This document shows, piece after piece, positions 52,722 to 64,000 of a DNA stretch of 64,000 nt. The notes beneath the pieces are model-generated. The model ran no database searches. It saw only the letters and a list, made by a program, of their open reading frames with translations, and was not told the origin of the DNA. Origin of the DNA: Phoenix dactylifera. Its lineage: Eukaryota > Streptophyta > Magnoliopsida > Arecales > Arecaceae. A program made the translations under genes and the position numbers. Location of the stretch: the NCBI RefSeq assembly GCF_009389715.1, contig NC_052404.1, positions 1,728,738-1,792,737 of the forward strand, written 5' to 3'. Position 1 is the stretch's first letter; each line of letters starts with the position of its first letter.

Positions 52722-54712
52722 TGCGACACCGCCCTCCGCCGCGTCGTCTCCCTCAGGCTCTCCGCTGCTGCCAACTTCCTCTTCGGCCCCATCCCGCCGG
52801 ATCTCTCCTTCCTCTCCGACCTCCGCCACCTCAACCTCTCGAACAACGTCTTCAATGGAAGCTTCCCCTCCGCACTCCGCCGCCTCAGAAACCTCGACGT
52901 GCTCGACCTCTACAACAACAACCTCACAGGCGTCCTGCCGGTCGAAGTGGCGGAGCTTCCCAGCCTACGCCCCCTCCACCTCGGCGGCAACTTCTTCTCC
53001 GGCGTCATCCTCCCCGAGAACGGCCGCTGGGAGCACATTGAATACCTCGCCGTCTCCGGAAACGAGCTCCGCGGCGCCATCCCGCCGGAGATCGGCAACC
53101 TCAGCCGCCTCCGCCAGCTCTACGTCGGCTACTTCAACAGCTATGACGGCAGCATCCCGCCTGAGATCGGCAACCTCTCTGCCCTCGTCCGATTCGATGC
53201 CGCGAACTGCGGCCTCTCCAGCGAGATCCCGCCGGAGCTCGACCGGCTCGAGAACCTTGACACACTCTTCCTCCAGGTGAACGGCCTCTCCGGCGAGCTG
53301 CCGCCGGAGCTCGGCCGCCTCCGGAGCCTCAAGTCCATGGACCTCTCCAACAACGCCCTCACCGGCGAGATCCCGCCGATCTCCGGAATCTAACCCTGCT
53401 GAACCTATTCTGGAACAAGCTCTACAGCACGGTCCCGGACTTCATCGGTGACCTGCCGGAATTGGAAGTGCTCCAGTTGTGGGACAACAACTTCACCGGA
53501 ATCATCCCCCGGGGAATCGGCCGGAGCGGCAAGCTTCAGCTCCTCGATCTCTCTTCCAACAAGCTCACCGGCGACCTCCCGCCTGAGCTCTGCTCCCGCA
53601 ACAAGCTCCATTCTCTAATCGCTCTCGGGAACGCCCTCTTCGGCCCCATCCCGGAGTCCCTCGGCCAGTGCTTGTCCCTCAGCCGAGTGAGATTGGGTCA
53701 GAACTACTTCAATGGATCGATTCCTAGTGGTTTATTTTACTTGCCTGAGCTCGCCCAGGTCGAGCTTCAGGACAACCTCCTCGCCGCTGGTTTCCCCGAC
53801 ACCGGCGATGCCCCGATCTCGTCAAGCCTTGGCCGGATCTCGTCAAGAAACCACCTTGAAGGGAGTATCCCGCCGTCCATTGCCACGATGCAGAGTCTCA
53901 CCGCCGTCGATTTCTCCTTCAACCATCTCTCCGGCTTGGTCCCCAGCACCGGCCAGTTCAGCTACTTCAATGCCACTTCCTTTGTCGGCAATCCGGAACT
54001 CTGCGGGCCCTACCTTGGCCCGTGCGGATTCACCGGCGCCAATGGCACGGGCTCTTCCCATGCCCGAGGCCCCCTGCCGGCCTTCTTCAAGCTTCCAATG
54101 GTCATTGTTCTCCTCCTCTGTTCCATTGCCTTCGCCATCGCTGCCATCCTCAAAGCCCGGTCTTTAAAGAAGGCGAGCAAGGCCCGGGCATGGAAGCTGA
54201 CAGCTTTCCAGCGTCTGGACTTCACCTGTGACGACGTGCTCGATTGCCTCAAGGAAGATAACATTATCGGAAAAGGATGGGCCGGGATTGCGTACAAGGG
54301 CGTGATGCCCGACGGCGAACAGGTGGCGGTGAAGAGGCTGCCGGCGATGAGGCGGGGCTCGTCGCATGACCATGAATTCTAAGCTGAGATCCAGACTCTA
54401 GGGAGGATTCGGCATCGCCACATTGTGAGGTTGCTCGGCTTCTGTTCGAACCATGAAACCTATCTTCTGGTCTGCCCAATGGAAGCCTTGGGGAGGTCCT
54501 CCATGGCAAGAAGGGGAGCCATTTGCGGTGGGACGCAAGGTATAAGATCGCGCGCGGTGGAGGCAGCAAAGGGCCTCTGCTATCTCCACCATGATTGTTC
54601 GCCTTTGGTCCTCCATCGTGACGTGAAGTCGAACAACATCCTCCTCGATTCCAACTTCGAAGCACATGTCGCTGACTTTGGGCTCGCCAAGTTCTCGCAG
54701 GATTCCGGTACA
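52722..54712 (+). pseudogene. BAM1/CLV1-type LRR receptor kinase pseudogene
   Basis: BAM receptors sense CLE peptides at the plasma membrane. Homology starts inside the N-terminal LRR region (CDTALRRVVSLRLS) without start codon or signal peptide. It covers LRRs such as HLNLSNNVFNGSFPSAL, YLAVSGNELRGAIPPEIGNL and LDTLFLQVNGLSGELPPELG, then a transmembrane segment (VIVLLLCSIAFAIAAIL), the juxtamembrane RAWKLTAFQRLDFTCDDVL and part of the kinase ([39 protein letters not shown]). Lesions: a frameshift/deletion at about 53388, a large in-frame loss of LRRs at about 53790-53850, and a stop at 54380-54382 after SSHDHEF. A deletion with frame change follows at about 54473, then a 1-nt insertion near 54576. 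Truncation comes just after the activation-loop start, at about 54712. It is not a working receptor. Confidence 0.93.
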
Positions 54713-54717
54713 ATTCT

Positions 54718-55257
54718 TGCTTAAAAACATGGAAATTGCTTCTTCATGTGCCGGAGTATCTTAATTCTTGCTTAAATAATATTTCTTTTTCAAGTGAAAA
54801 TAAAGGTAGATGGATATAGAATCGATCCTTCTATACACGCAATTGTACAGTATGTCGTGGAACTAGCTAATAGGAAAACTTATATCCACCTCGAGTAATG
54901 ATACAGAAAATTATAAGACATAGAAAAAAATCCCTCCCACCATTAACCTGCAAACCATCAATGAGAGTGATGTTTAAATTAAGCTTCTACGGAGCCTCAC
55001 GAGCTGAAAAAAATGGTTATTTAGGGATTAGTATGACTCAATCCTGAAAATTTTAAATAGTCATTTATCGTATCACCAAAATAGTGCGGGTTATTTTTCT
55101 TTTATGGCAATAGAAATTGCAAATCATAGATAAAAGTAAAAATCATTATAATATCATAATAGCCACTTAGAATAGTTGGTGGAAGCTCATTCTACACTCT
55201 ACAAGTACATCTTATATATTAGGGTATTCAATAAATGGATTAACCTTACATAAAAAT
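54718..55257. repeat. Duplicated block, copy B
   Basis: Counterpart of 49391-49855. It begins within a few bases of the 3' break of the receptor-kinase pseudogene, so the break is probably a rearrangement junction. It contains an extra segment at about 54787-54940 not present in copy A. Confidence 0.88.
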
Positions 55258-55797
55258 TAGGGGTGCAAATGGGTCGGGTCGGGTCATGAGTGACCTCGAC
55301 CCAATTCAGTTCTTGTTTGAGTCCTAATTTTGGATCCAGACCCAACCCAATAAAAGATCAGGTCGGATCGGATCTACTGTTATATGTTTTAACCCAACGG
55401 ATCATTCGGGTCGGAGAGGGTCCATGTATAACCCATACCAAATCCAAAAAATTTGGGTCCGGTTTGGGTCAAACCATCTATGACTTTAGAACTTGTTTGC
55501 ATCATTGTGGGCTGCATCTCACAAGCCTAAATAATTTTATAAATTTGGGTCGGGTTGGGATGGGTTGTAGGATTGAAAACTCAAAATTATCCAAATTTCA
55601 AATGAGTCGGGTTGGATCGGGTCGGGTCTGATTTCAGTAAACTCAGATCCGACCCAGAAAATGGAACGAATCCAATTTTAGGACCCAACTTGGCCCACGG
55701 GTCCTCCAAAATGGGTCGGGTTGGGTCTAAGCGGGTCGGGTTGGGTCGGGTCGGGTCGGGTCGGGTCACGAGTCAATGCGACCCATTTGTAGCCTTA
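55258..55797. mobile_element. hAT-type MITE family 2, complete copy
   Basis: Ends TAGGGGTGCAAATGGGTCGG and GCGACCCATTTGTAGCCTTA are inverted. The 8-bp target duplication ATAAAAAT is perfect (55250-55257 and 55798-55805). The interior is rich in GGGTCGGGT repeats, including a run of GGGTC units at about 55738-55767. It is non-coding. Confidence 0.88.
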
Positions 55798-55805
55798 ATA
55801 AAAAT

Positions 55806-56558
55806 ATACTCAAATATATATGTATATGTTTGCATGCAAAATGATGTATTTAGACGGCTCTCAATAATTTTTTTATCAATACAAATAGGTTGTAGTCTAA
55901 AAAGAAAAAAAATCTGTATCAGATATTGAACATATGTATATCGGATGTTTATTATCTGTCTCATACTTATATCTAGAAAAAAAAATCATCAGATGGGCCT
56001 AAATGGGTAGCATTCTGTTTTTTTTTTTTCAAAAAAAAACTTTCCTCGTAAAAGCAAAAACTAAAGTCTTAGGTTTGGAAAGTGTTGAACCAGCCGGTAT
56101 AGAGGTGAAACCTGCCAACATGCAACCAAATACCATCCCTTCTTATATAAGTCCCCTTTGACTATTGCTAGGAGATTTGGATTCTGTTTTCAAAATGAAG
56201 GCAGGACAAGCACATGACCACCCACCCATGTAGATCGTGGTCCTTAATCTTCCAATTGCACGAGAACAAAAATGAGTCTCATTGGGTATATGGTTTGAAA
56301 TTTTGACCTAAACCCAACTCAAATGTCATATCAAACAAGGCCTAAATAAGCTTTAGGTCCAGTATAAGGATATAATCACTCTAGAAAGAACGCTAGATCA
56401 AATCTCCTTTCACTGGCATGCTGATGTTAATTAGGCCTGTGTCAAAATTTAATCCATACACTCCAAAGCCAACTTTCCAGGGTTTTTTCCCTTCCTACTG
56501 GATTTTAGCTCGTGCTCCTTCCGTCAGCTCTGCCATCAGCTCCAGGTATATATATCTT

Positions 56559-56592
<34 letters not shown>

Positions 56593-56886
56593 TATACTTA
56601 TCAAGCTATGCTCAATTCCAACCAGAAATTCTCCTGCCAGTTCTCACTCCTCAGAATATCGGAATCTTCGACGTACTTTCTCCCCCAAACCAAGCTTCCC
56701 TAAGAAACCTTCCCATATTCTTTCCTGGTAAATGTGAGCGAAAATGTACACGTTGCTTCTCTCACTCCACCTACCATCGTAAACCCTAATTACGAACCAT
56801 AAGTGGAAAGTTCCAAATAGGCTTAAATAAAGTGTTTCCCTGATATCGCAGTTCTTCTAAAGCAATCTTTTGTTCGATCCTCTTCA
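55806..56886. other. Upstream of the DUF677 gene; TA/CA microsatellite
   Basis: A (TA)n(CA)n run lies at about 56560-56592. CAG|GTATAT at 56543-56548 and ATATCGCAG|TTC ending at 56852 could bound an intron in the 5' leader, with the microsatellite inside it; this is speculative. No other gene was recognised. Confidence 0.4.
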
Positions 56887-57963
56887 ATGGGTTGTCAGTC
56901 CAGCAAGCCCGACCAAGCGATCGTTGTAAGCTCGATCGACGCTATCAGAGCAGTTCGACTTGATGATACGTACCCGCTCGTGGAGGAGCTCCGATCCCTT
57001 GGCGTCGCTTCCGGCCTCCACCCGGTCTCCCAGGCCGTCTCCGGCGCACCTGAGCTCAAGGAGGCAATCTCGAAGAACCCCGGCCTCCAATCCTTTGTAA
57101 ATGACCACCTCAACGTTGTCATCACGACGCTGAGGTCTCTCGCCAGGGTCAGAGGCCTTCTCGACAAGTCCCGCGGAATTTCATCTTCTGTCGGCGCGGC
57201 TCTCGAAGGCTTCGAGAAGGAGAATGCCGAAAGAAGGAATGACAAGAAGGAGAAGAAGAAGAAGAATAAGAAGAAGAAGACGAAGATCACCAACAAGTGC
57301 TCGGAGGTGGTGGAAAAGTTGAAGGGGTCGAGGGCGTTGGGCGACCCGTTCGCGGGCCTAAACACCGATGAGCTACGGCCGGCTTGCGAATGGCAGCGGT
57401 CGCTGCTGGACGCGCTGCGTCGAAGGCATCGCGAGCTCGAGAAGAGGCTGAGATCGGTCAAGAAGTGGAGGAAGGCTTGGAATGTCATCTACACGGCAGG
57501 GTTCGTGGCGGTCTTAGCCTGCTCGGTGGTGCTCGCGGCTGTGGCGTCACCGGCTGCCGCCGTCACAGGAGCCACGGCATGTGCCACTGCCATGAAGGCT
57601 GTCGAGCCGTGGATCAACTCGGTGTGCGACGAGCGCGAGGGCTCGTTGCAGGGGGAGAAGGATGTTATAGCGACGATGCGAAGAAAGGGTGGGTTTGCAG
57701 TGCATGACTTGGAGAACGTAAGGTCGATTGTTGAGAAGTTAAAGATTGACATCGATGCGATGTTGGATCGTGTTGACTTTGCAATCAGCAAGGCGGAGGA
57801 TGGGGAGGAGATGGCGGTCAAGATTGGGAATGAGGATATTATGGCAAAGAAGGGGGACGTTGATAAAGGTGTTGATACTTTGAAGGAGAAGTTGGATTCG
57901 TCTGAGCGTGAGATTATGAGGGCGGCAGCTGAGTTCTTGGAGACCATAATGAAGGACATCTAG
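56887..57963 (+). CDS. UPF0496 / DUF677 (At14a-like) membrane-associated protein
   Basis: A single-exon gene of 358 residues, typical for this plant family; some members (At14a) are reported at the plasma membrane with links to integrin-like signalling or stress, but function is poorly known. The N-terminus MGCQSS has Gly2 and Cys3, a candidate N-myristoylation plus palmitoylation site. Residues about 28-110 are helical (PLVEELRSLGVASGLHPVSQ, NPGLQSFVNDHLNVVITTL). Residues 115-136 are a Lys-rich patch. Family hallmarks follow: EKLKGSRALGDPFAGL, EWQRSLLDALRRRHRELEKRL, and a hydrophobic stretch at about 200-228 (FVAVLACSVVLAAVASPAAA). The C-terminal third is coiled-coil-like. The frame is intact and the GC-rich coding sequence contrasts with its AT-rich flanks. 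Confidence 0.9.
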   Translation: MGCQSSKPDQAIVVSSIDAIRAVRLDDTYPLVEELRSLGVASGLHPVSQAVSGAPELKEAISKNPGLQSFVNDHLNVVITTLRSLARVRGLLDKSRGISSSVGAALEGFEKENAERRNDKKEKKKKNKKKKTKITNKCSEVVEKLKGSRALGDPFAGLNTDELRPACEWQRSLLDALRRRHRELEKRLRSVKKWRKAWNVIYTAGFVAVLACSVVLAAVASPAAAVTGATACATAMKAVEPWINSVCDEREGSLQGEKDVIATMRRKGGFAVHDLENVRSIVEKLKIDIDAMLDRVDFAISKAEDGEEMAVKIGNEDIMAKKGDVDKGVDTLKEKLDSSEREIMRAAAEFLETIMKDI

Positions 57964-60900
57964 GTCTTGACCCAGATGCCTGTTTTGCTCTCTCTCTCTC
58001 TCTCTCTCTCTCAAGAGAACACTAATTTTAGATGGCCACCCTTTAATTCGATTATGGAGATGGATAGCTATCAAATAGAGCACGGTATACAATATGAAGA
58101 ACAAGCTATCTAGGGCATGCAATGTTCCATCCATGATCAGATTACGTGGTGTCTGTCTAGTGTTGTACCATTCTGTATCGTGCAAGTTGGCAAAGGATCC
58201 AAAATCCTAGGTGTTTTCAGTTTGTAAAGATGTGTGAGGTCTTTTTATTTCGAGCAAATATAAAGTTAGAGAGTTTTTTTTTTGGTTTGTTTTTCTGATG
58301 CTAATTAGAATGCGTGGTGCAGAACTTAGAAAGAACCCTAGCTTGCTTCCTTTCTCTTACGCGCATCCATGCATGTTATCACTTTATTTCTATGAGGACA
58401 AGACTTCATAGGTTTGTACTATTGTTGACTAAAGATTCAGAGAATCTTAGAATATCAATGATTGTGGAACCAAGTGTTGACTCTATATAAACATAAATTC
58501 AAGTAACATGGAAATCCCTTTTTTTCTTCATTGGTAAGTACATAAAAACTTTTAGTTACCAAGATAACTAAAGCTATGCGGCTAATGTAAGAGCAGTAAA
58601 AGCTCTTATTAACAAATGATTAGATTTGAACACTATAAATCTTAGGAATGGTTTTCTTTAATTGGTACTTTCTCCAAAATTTATTATCTACATGCATCCT
58701 TCCAACATTAATAATAAAACCCTGATAAACTAAAGGATTGAAGGGTACTGCCTTAGGAGTCCTCGAAGAGACTAGTCAGACATTGTATGCGGCCATGTGC
58801 ATGGATGCACCTATACGTACTCGGCATATTTGTTCTTATGATAAATTCCCCCAATCACCATTCACTTTTTTCACGAAACCCAGGTTATTTTTTCAAGGTG
58901 ATTTTTCTGAGTTCCCATAGCAGTGAACTTAATTAAGCTTGCATAGTTGGTAATTGGCGAGAATCTAGACTTTATTTGCAGTGTATTAGATATGATTAGA
59001 ATTCAAGTAATAAAAGATAAATGGAAAAGGCTCGAATAAGTGTCTATTCTAATTACTGCAGTCATTGCATCATGAATCTCCATGTAAATATTCTCTTTTA
59101 ATTATAAATGGGTGGACTTATCCTCTCTTTCCATCCAAAAGAAAAGTCTACTCTTGGGCGTGCCGTGGATTTTTTTTTTCAACAAAAAAAATTGAAATCA
59201 TGAAACAGCTATTGTGAAACCTTTTCGTAGTTATTCACCACCACAATCAAAGGAAAACAAAATATCTTGTAACACAAATACGTTCCACAATTGAAAGGGC
59301 CACTGCTAGCTTGAAGTGTGGAATCTTCAGAGTACGTGCATGGAAACTCAGAGGAGATATGTATGAATGGAGAGGGTGCTATTACATCAAGGCTTCTAAT
59401 AAAACTATGCTTCCATGTACTCTCATGGAAATTGAGGGGAATAGTTGACCACAAAATTGATAATGATGCCTATCCTTAAAGTGACACCGCGTAATGAAGA
59501 GATCAGATGGTTCAGTGGCATTTCGTGGAAGGTGTAAGGTGAAAAATGTCAAACACCTGATCTCACGTCACTGCTGAGCAAGCAAGAAGCTTGGGGCCTT
59601 GCCTCCACCTACAATCCAGATTAAAGAATGATTTAATTGGTATCTAACGAGTTACAAGAGTTTGCAGCAAAGTTTGCCGAACCATCTGATTTAAGATGTA
59701 TCGAATCAAATTGGTGCAGAATCGGGATGATTCAGCCCTTCAAAGTAGGATGCTGTCTTTTCTTCAAAAAAAAAGAAAGAAGGATAATGGATAAATTAGT
59801 CTAAACCAAGCCAAATCAACTTATTCTGTCTGGTTTCGAGCGGTAATATTCTCGTTATAGATAACTTCCTCCTTCCATCTTGATCTTGACCCCTAACCCT
59901 TACTTTGGCTCTCTCCTGATCACTCTGATCCCCTTGCCTCACCCTCCTCTTGAGTCCCTCCTCATCTTTTGGTGACAACAATAATTGATGACTCCCTGAT
60001 CCCTCTCTCCCCCCCTCCAATCTCCATGTCTCAAACTCTTCCGAGTCCTTGTTTTCTCGCGACCAGGACGAATTGATGCACTAGATCAAGAGCTGAAATA
60101 GCAACTTAGAAACTAATGTAATAGACTAGGAGCTGATATAGCAGCTTAGAGGCTGACGTGGTGGTAGATCAAGAGCTTGATGTGGCAGAATACGAGCTGT
60201 TATAGCAGCTCAGAAGCTGATGTAACAGATTAGAAGTTGGTATAACAACTTAAAAGCCGATATGGAAGACTGATGTGTCTGATTGACGTGACAGACTGAC
60301 ATGTCTGTTGATGTGGCTAATTGACTTATCTAATGATATGACAACGAGAAGACATATAGAAGTTGATAGTTGTAGTGAGGACAGAGCTTAGAGAGAAGAC
60401 AACCGAAGATCAACGATCCTTGTAGACGGAGGCATCATGGAAGCGAAGCATTGGTTGATTGACTTGTAAGATGATGTGGCAGCGAGAAGGCATATAAAAT
60501 ATAACAGTTGCAGTGAGGACAAAGTTCAGAGCGAAGGCAACGGAAGGTCGATGATTCTCGTAGAGGAGCAAAAGACTTCGAACTAGATGGTAAAAGAACC
60601 GGAGGCAACAAATAAAATCGAAGATGGAGAGAAAGAAGCCGGGCGACAATGTAGAGAGTCAACTGAAGATCTAAAGCCGAGGAGAAAAGTGATGGAGAGA
60701 AGCTAGGAATCCATTAGAAAATAATGGATCTTCGAATGTTAATCTACCGAAAATAGAGAAAATACAGATCTAGTAGGGGAATATGAGAACTTCGAATGTT
60801 AATTCACTAATAAATAGAGGATCTATAGAAAAACAAAGGATCTGCGAATCTACCAGAAAATAAAGAATCTTCAGATGTTGATTCATCAGAAAACAGAGGT

Positions 60901-61504
60901 CAATAAATCGACAATAGGGATTTTCACAGCTTTTAGACAAGGCAATGACGACCATAGCAAAGACGAAAGAAATAGCCACAACAGATTAGGTGATCGGAGG
61001 TTCTGATACTATATTAAAATATTTGTAGAAGAAGAGAGAAATAAAAAAAGAGAGAAAAATAATTTTATTTCTCCATTCCATATATTCGATACATCTCGGG
61101 CTTATATATACTTGTCTACAGACTCCATGCAAAAAAAATAATATACGCTGATATAAAATCATGCTAATAAAAAAAAATAATACTCGTTGATACAAGTTGT
61201 ACGTGATTTCTAAAATCACTCTAATAAGATCATGCTAACAAAGAAAAATGATACTGGCCGATACAAGATCACACTAATAAAAAAAATAATACTGACCAAT
61301 ACGAGATCACGCTAGCAATAAAAAATAATATGGGCTAATATAGGTTGTTACGTGATCTCTAAAATTATACTAATATTGCGTAACACTGTTTTATAATACA
61401 ATACTATGCTAACCTAGTATATGATCAAGATTGATTGCAACAATAGTACCTTGAATCTAATTTTCCTAGGTTAACTTACATATTAATTTATTCTTGGCCT
61501 TGGC
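57964..61504. other. Intergenic; degenerate tandem repeats and an LTR-like remnant
   Basis: About 60080-60330 holds diverged units around 'AGCTGATATAGCAGCTTAGA', and about 60660-60900 holds units around 'GGATCTTCGAATGTTAAT'. Near 60998-61010 GGTTCTGATACTA resembles a reversed, decayed tRNA-Met primer site, followed by AT-rich sequence with repeated 'AGATCACGCTAATAAAAAA' phrases. Together these suggest a decayed minus-strand LTR retrotransposon end. No coding domain was found. Confidence 0.4.
57988..58012. repeat. (CT)n microsatellite in the 3' UTR region of the DUF677 gene
   Basis: An uninterrupted CT run starting about 25 bp after the stop codon. Confidence 0.9.
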
Positions 61505-62092
61505 TAGGATTGGAATTGGGCTCAGGCCAGGCCGACTTTGGGTCGGGCTACGGGCTAGGCCCCGAAAGATTTTGGACAGTATTTGGGCTTAAATATAGAG
61601 CCCATATATTTTTCAAGCGGGGCTTTGTTATATTATTGGCCTACCTTGAGCTCGAGCCTAGACGAGGCTCAAAATGGAGCCTGAACTCAAGCCCGAAATG
61701 GAGCCCGAACTTAAGTACTTGTTTATGAACTGTTTAGAAAATAAGAATGCCATTTCCAATTGTGTTATCAATTCATTTTTCTGGTAAACATGTCTCTGAT
61801 TATTAGATGGTGGCTAACATAAAGCTACAATATTTCATCAAACAAAATGTGAAGCTACATTATGAAAGGTTTTGAAAAATTAAACTCAATTAGGTTTAGC
61901 CCGGCCCAGTTTTTAGTCAAAACAGATAATTCGAACCGGTCCAATCGCGTTTAGATCGAGTCCGGGCTTGGGCTTGGGTCAAGCTCGGGTCTGAATTTTC
62001 CAAAAGCTTTTGAGCCTAAGCTCAGCCGAAATCTCGACAAAAATTCAGGCTAGATTGGGGTAGGGGAGCTTCCCGACCTATTTCTAGCCCTA
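61505..62092. mobile_element. hAT-like MITE, near-perfect 8-bp duplication
   Basis: Left end TAGGATTGGAATTGGGC and right end TTTCTAGCCCTA are imperfect inverted repeats. Flanks GCCTTGGC (61497-61504) and GCCTTGAC (62093-62100) match at 7 of 8 bases. The interior is rich in GGCTCGGGC / GAGCCCGAA variants. It looks like a third, more diverged family of the same type. Confidence 0.65.
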
Positions 62093-62100
62093 GCCTTGAC

Positions 62101-64000
62101 TATAGTAGTCTGTGCTTGAATCTTGTGTAGCCATGGATGAACTAGACTCTCTTGTGCCCTTCTAAAACGTCCCTGTTGCTAGATACATTGCTTATCAGCC
62201 ATGTCAAATCTCAGGAGATCTATATTAGTTTTGAAGGGCACCTACTCTATCAAGAGAAGCAGAGCCATAGGGCTACAATATACATTATTAATAACTTTTT
62301 CACCTTGCATTTGTATTTTCCTCCCCTCTCTCCCTCTCCGTTACCTTCCATTAGCTCACGTTGACTCAAAATAAAATCTTAGCCTACACGACGAAATTTC
62401 AACAGATAAGCACCTTCTGTTACTTGATGATGATGGCGAAGCCTTTAGATTGGATGCTTAAGGAAATTGCAGGGGAACCTAACTAGATGGCGCAGGTCTT
62501 GTTAGAGACAAAATTAAATTTTCCTTGTAAATTCGTGGAAATTGAGAGGCATAAGCAAGGGCACCCAAACTAAGAGAGCATGGTAGCCGCCCAATTTTTT
62601 GCTTGATCTCTCGCTGTACATAGGCCGGAGGTCGTAGGCTTCATGTCTCTAACAAATGAGTTTCCTTTGACTCTGCTGGTAGTACTGATGCTATGCTGAC
62701 GTGAGCTACCGTTGTACTAAAAAAAAGAGAACAAATGAGTTTATGTCGACATGTTAACAAATAAGCCAGATGATTTCGTGTTATTTCGTAGAATCTTCGG
62801 GGCATAAAGCTCCAGCATCCTTTCCCCTCCTCCAATTTTTAGGTTTTAGAGTCCGGGATCTGCAACTCAGATCAGAAGAAGGTTTATGTTTCAACTAGAC
62901 TGCATTTAGGACACGTGTTGAGGAACATGTATCGAAATAAAGGTGTTATTGTAAAAACCAGTCCTTAGAATTTAAGAACCTATTTGGATAATCCTGCTGA
63001 ATACGAGGCTTGATCCAGCCCATGTCAGCCGGACCTCTTCCAGCCAATTTCCTCGCGAAGGGATGAGAGAAAAAAAAAGAAATCTGCGAAGAATTTTCCC
63101 CCTCTATAACACTTCTGAAGCTAATTCCTGTGAATCCTATAAATATAGGCTTGGCCCAACTTATGCCTTCTACGTACGTTGCTGGATTGCACAGGATTAT
63201 CCAAACAGCAACCCAACCCACAACTAATATGCAAGAAAGTCTTGTGGGCCCAATTTAAACTAGATACAGCTTTGGGCCTAAAGTGGCTTGGGCCGGCCGT
63301 GGGTCCCAAGATGCCGATGACATCGTGCCGGCGGAGTTGGCCATGATGGTTCACAGACTCCATGGGCCTCCCTCACCACTGTGGATCTTAGTTTAATTTC
63401 ATTTCTGTGTTTCTGTTCGACATTTTGCTTCCTGTTGATTTTTTGCCTCTGTCCTTCCCCTCTGTTTGATTTTGTTGCTGTGTAAGATTTTACATTTTAA
63501 ATATATTGTATATAATAGATGCGAACTAAAATATGTCTTCCATCCCCACTAACTTCTATAGGAGCTTTGTCTTCCATCCTCACTAATTTCTGTCGGGGCT
63601 TCAAGGAAGTTGTCCCCGGCCCATATTTGTTCCAACATGTATACTATTTGAATAATTTTAGAAATCATGTAACAATATGTATCAATTTATATTATTATTT
63701 TTTTGTTAGCGTGATCCTGTATCAATAACTATTATTTGTCTTTGTTATCATAATCTTGATAATAACTTATATCGGCAAGAAATTTACACGCACATTATCT
63801 ACTAAATGACCGCCTCAAGTTAGCGTTTCTTAGTTTAGATAATCTTGTATCCAATTACACCTTACCAGGGTTGGTTCACACGTTGCTTAAGTTGAGTGGA
63901 TGCCACGCGTTGTATTTATTTTGCATCTCCTTCCACTCGATCCCCCCGTCCCCAAAACCCCAACCCATACCGAAAAAAAAAAAGGAAAAAGAAAAGAAAG
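62101..64000. other. Intergenic to right edge
   Basis: No recognised gene or clean element. Short ORFs on both strands show no domain I can name. The window ends in an A-rich stretch. Confidence 0.5.

Noticed and set aside
54718-54770. A GTGCCGGAGTAT phrase that could encode the kinase APEY-like motif
   Set aside because: Copy A has the same surrounding sequence without kinase context, so it belongs to the duplicated block and the resemblance is chance.
56895-57959. Antisense ORFs of 197 and 156 codons
   Set aside because: They are shadows of the DUF677 coding exon, which has clear family motifs.

Overview
This is a 64 kb piece of a plant nuclear genome. It shows multi-exon genes with GT/AG introns, long AT-rich intergenic DNA, microsatellites, MITEs and LTR-type repeats. 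The proteins are closest in character to land-plant families: ClpR3, REF/SRPP, LURP-one-related, DUF677 and BAM-type receptor kinases. GC-rich first exons and overall style suggest a monocot, plausibly a palm; that taxon is inference, not proof.

Layout. The minus strand of 2.6-5.6 kb carries the 5' four exons of thiamine pyrophosphokinase; the rest lies off the left edge. Next comes about 13 kb of repeat-rich DNA (8-19 kb): a fold-back element with a LINE fragment inside it, hAT-type MITEs, an LTR-like region with a striking GAGTCGACTC array, and a MULE-like MITE. A three-exon LURP-one-related gene (19.1-20.0 kb, +) and a two-exon gene for a very acidic protein (23.1-26.3 kb, +) follow. The nine-exon plastid protease gene CLPR3 fills 28.9-40.0 kb on the minus strand; I rebuilt every exon in phase, and a possible alternative last exon lies downstream. 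A REF/SRPP-like lipid-droplet protein gene (three exons, -) is at 45.2-46.6 kb.

From 47.7 to 55.8 kb is a nested repeat zone. It has a composite retroelement with inverted arms and a 5-bp target duplication, and two copies of a diverged block of about 0.5 kb, each ending in the same hAT-type MITE. One of those MITEs is split by a second hAT MITE that carries foreign GC-rich tandem repeats. A decayed BAM1-like receptor kinase pseudogene lies between the two blocks. A single-exon DUF677/UPF0496 gene is at 56.9-58.0 kb (+). The last 6 kb is intergenic, with degenerate repeats and another hAT-like MITE.

The genes are independent housekeeping or stress-type loci, not a cluster. I saw no gene set that looks like a new biological system. 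The most unusual material is the repeat architecture: the 21-bp-lattice GAGTCGACTC array, the cargo-carrying MITE nested in a MITE, the LINE-in-fold-back element, and the possible stop-codon-overlapping splice donor of CLPR3.
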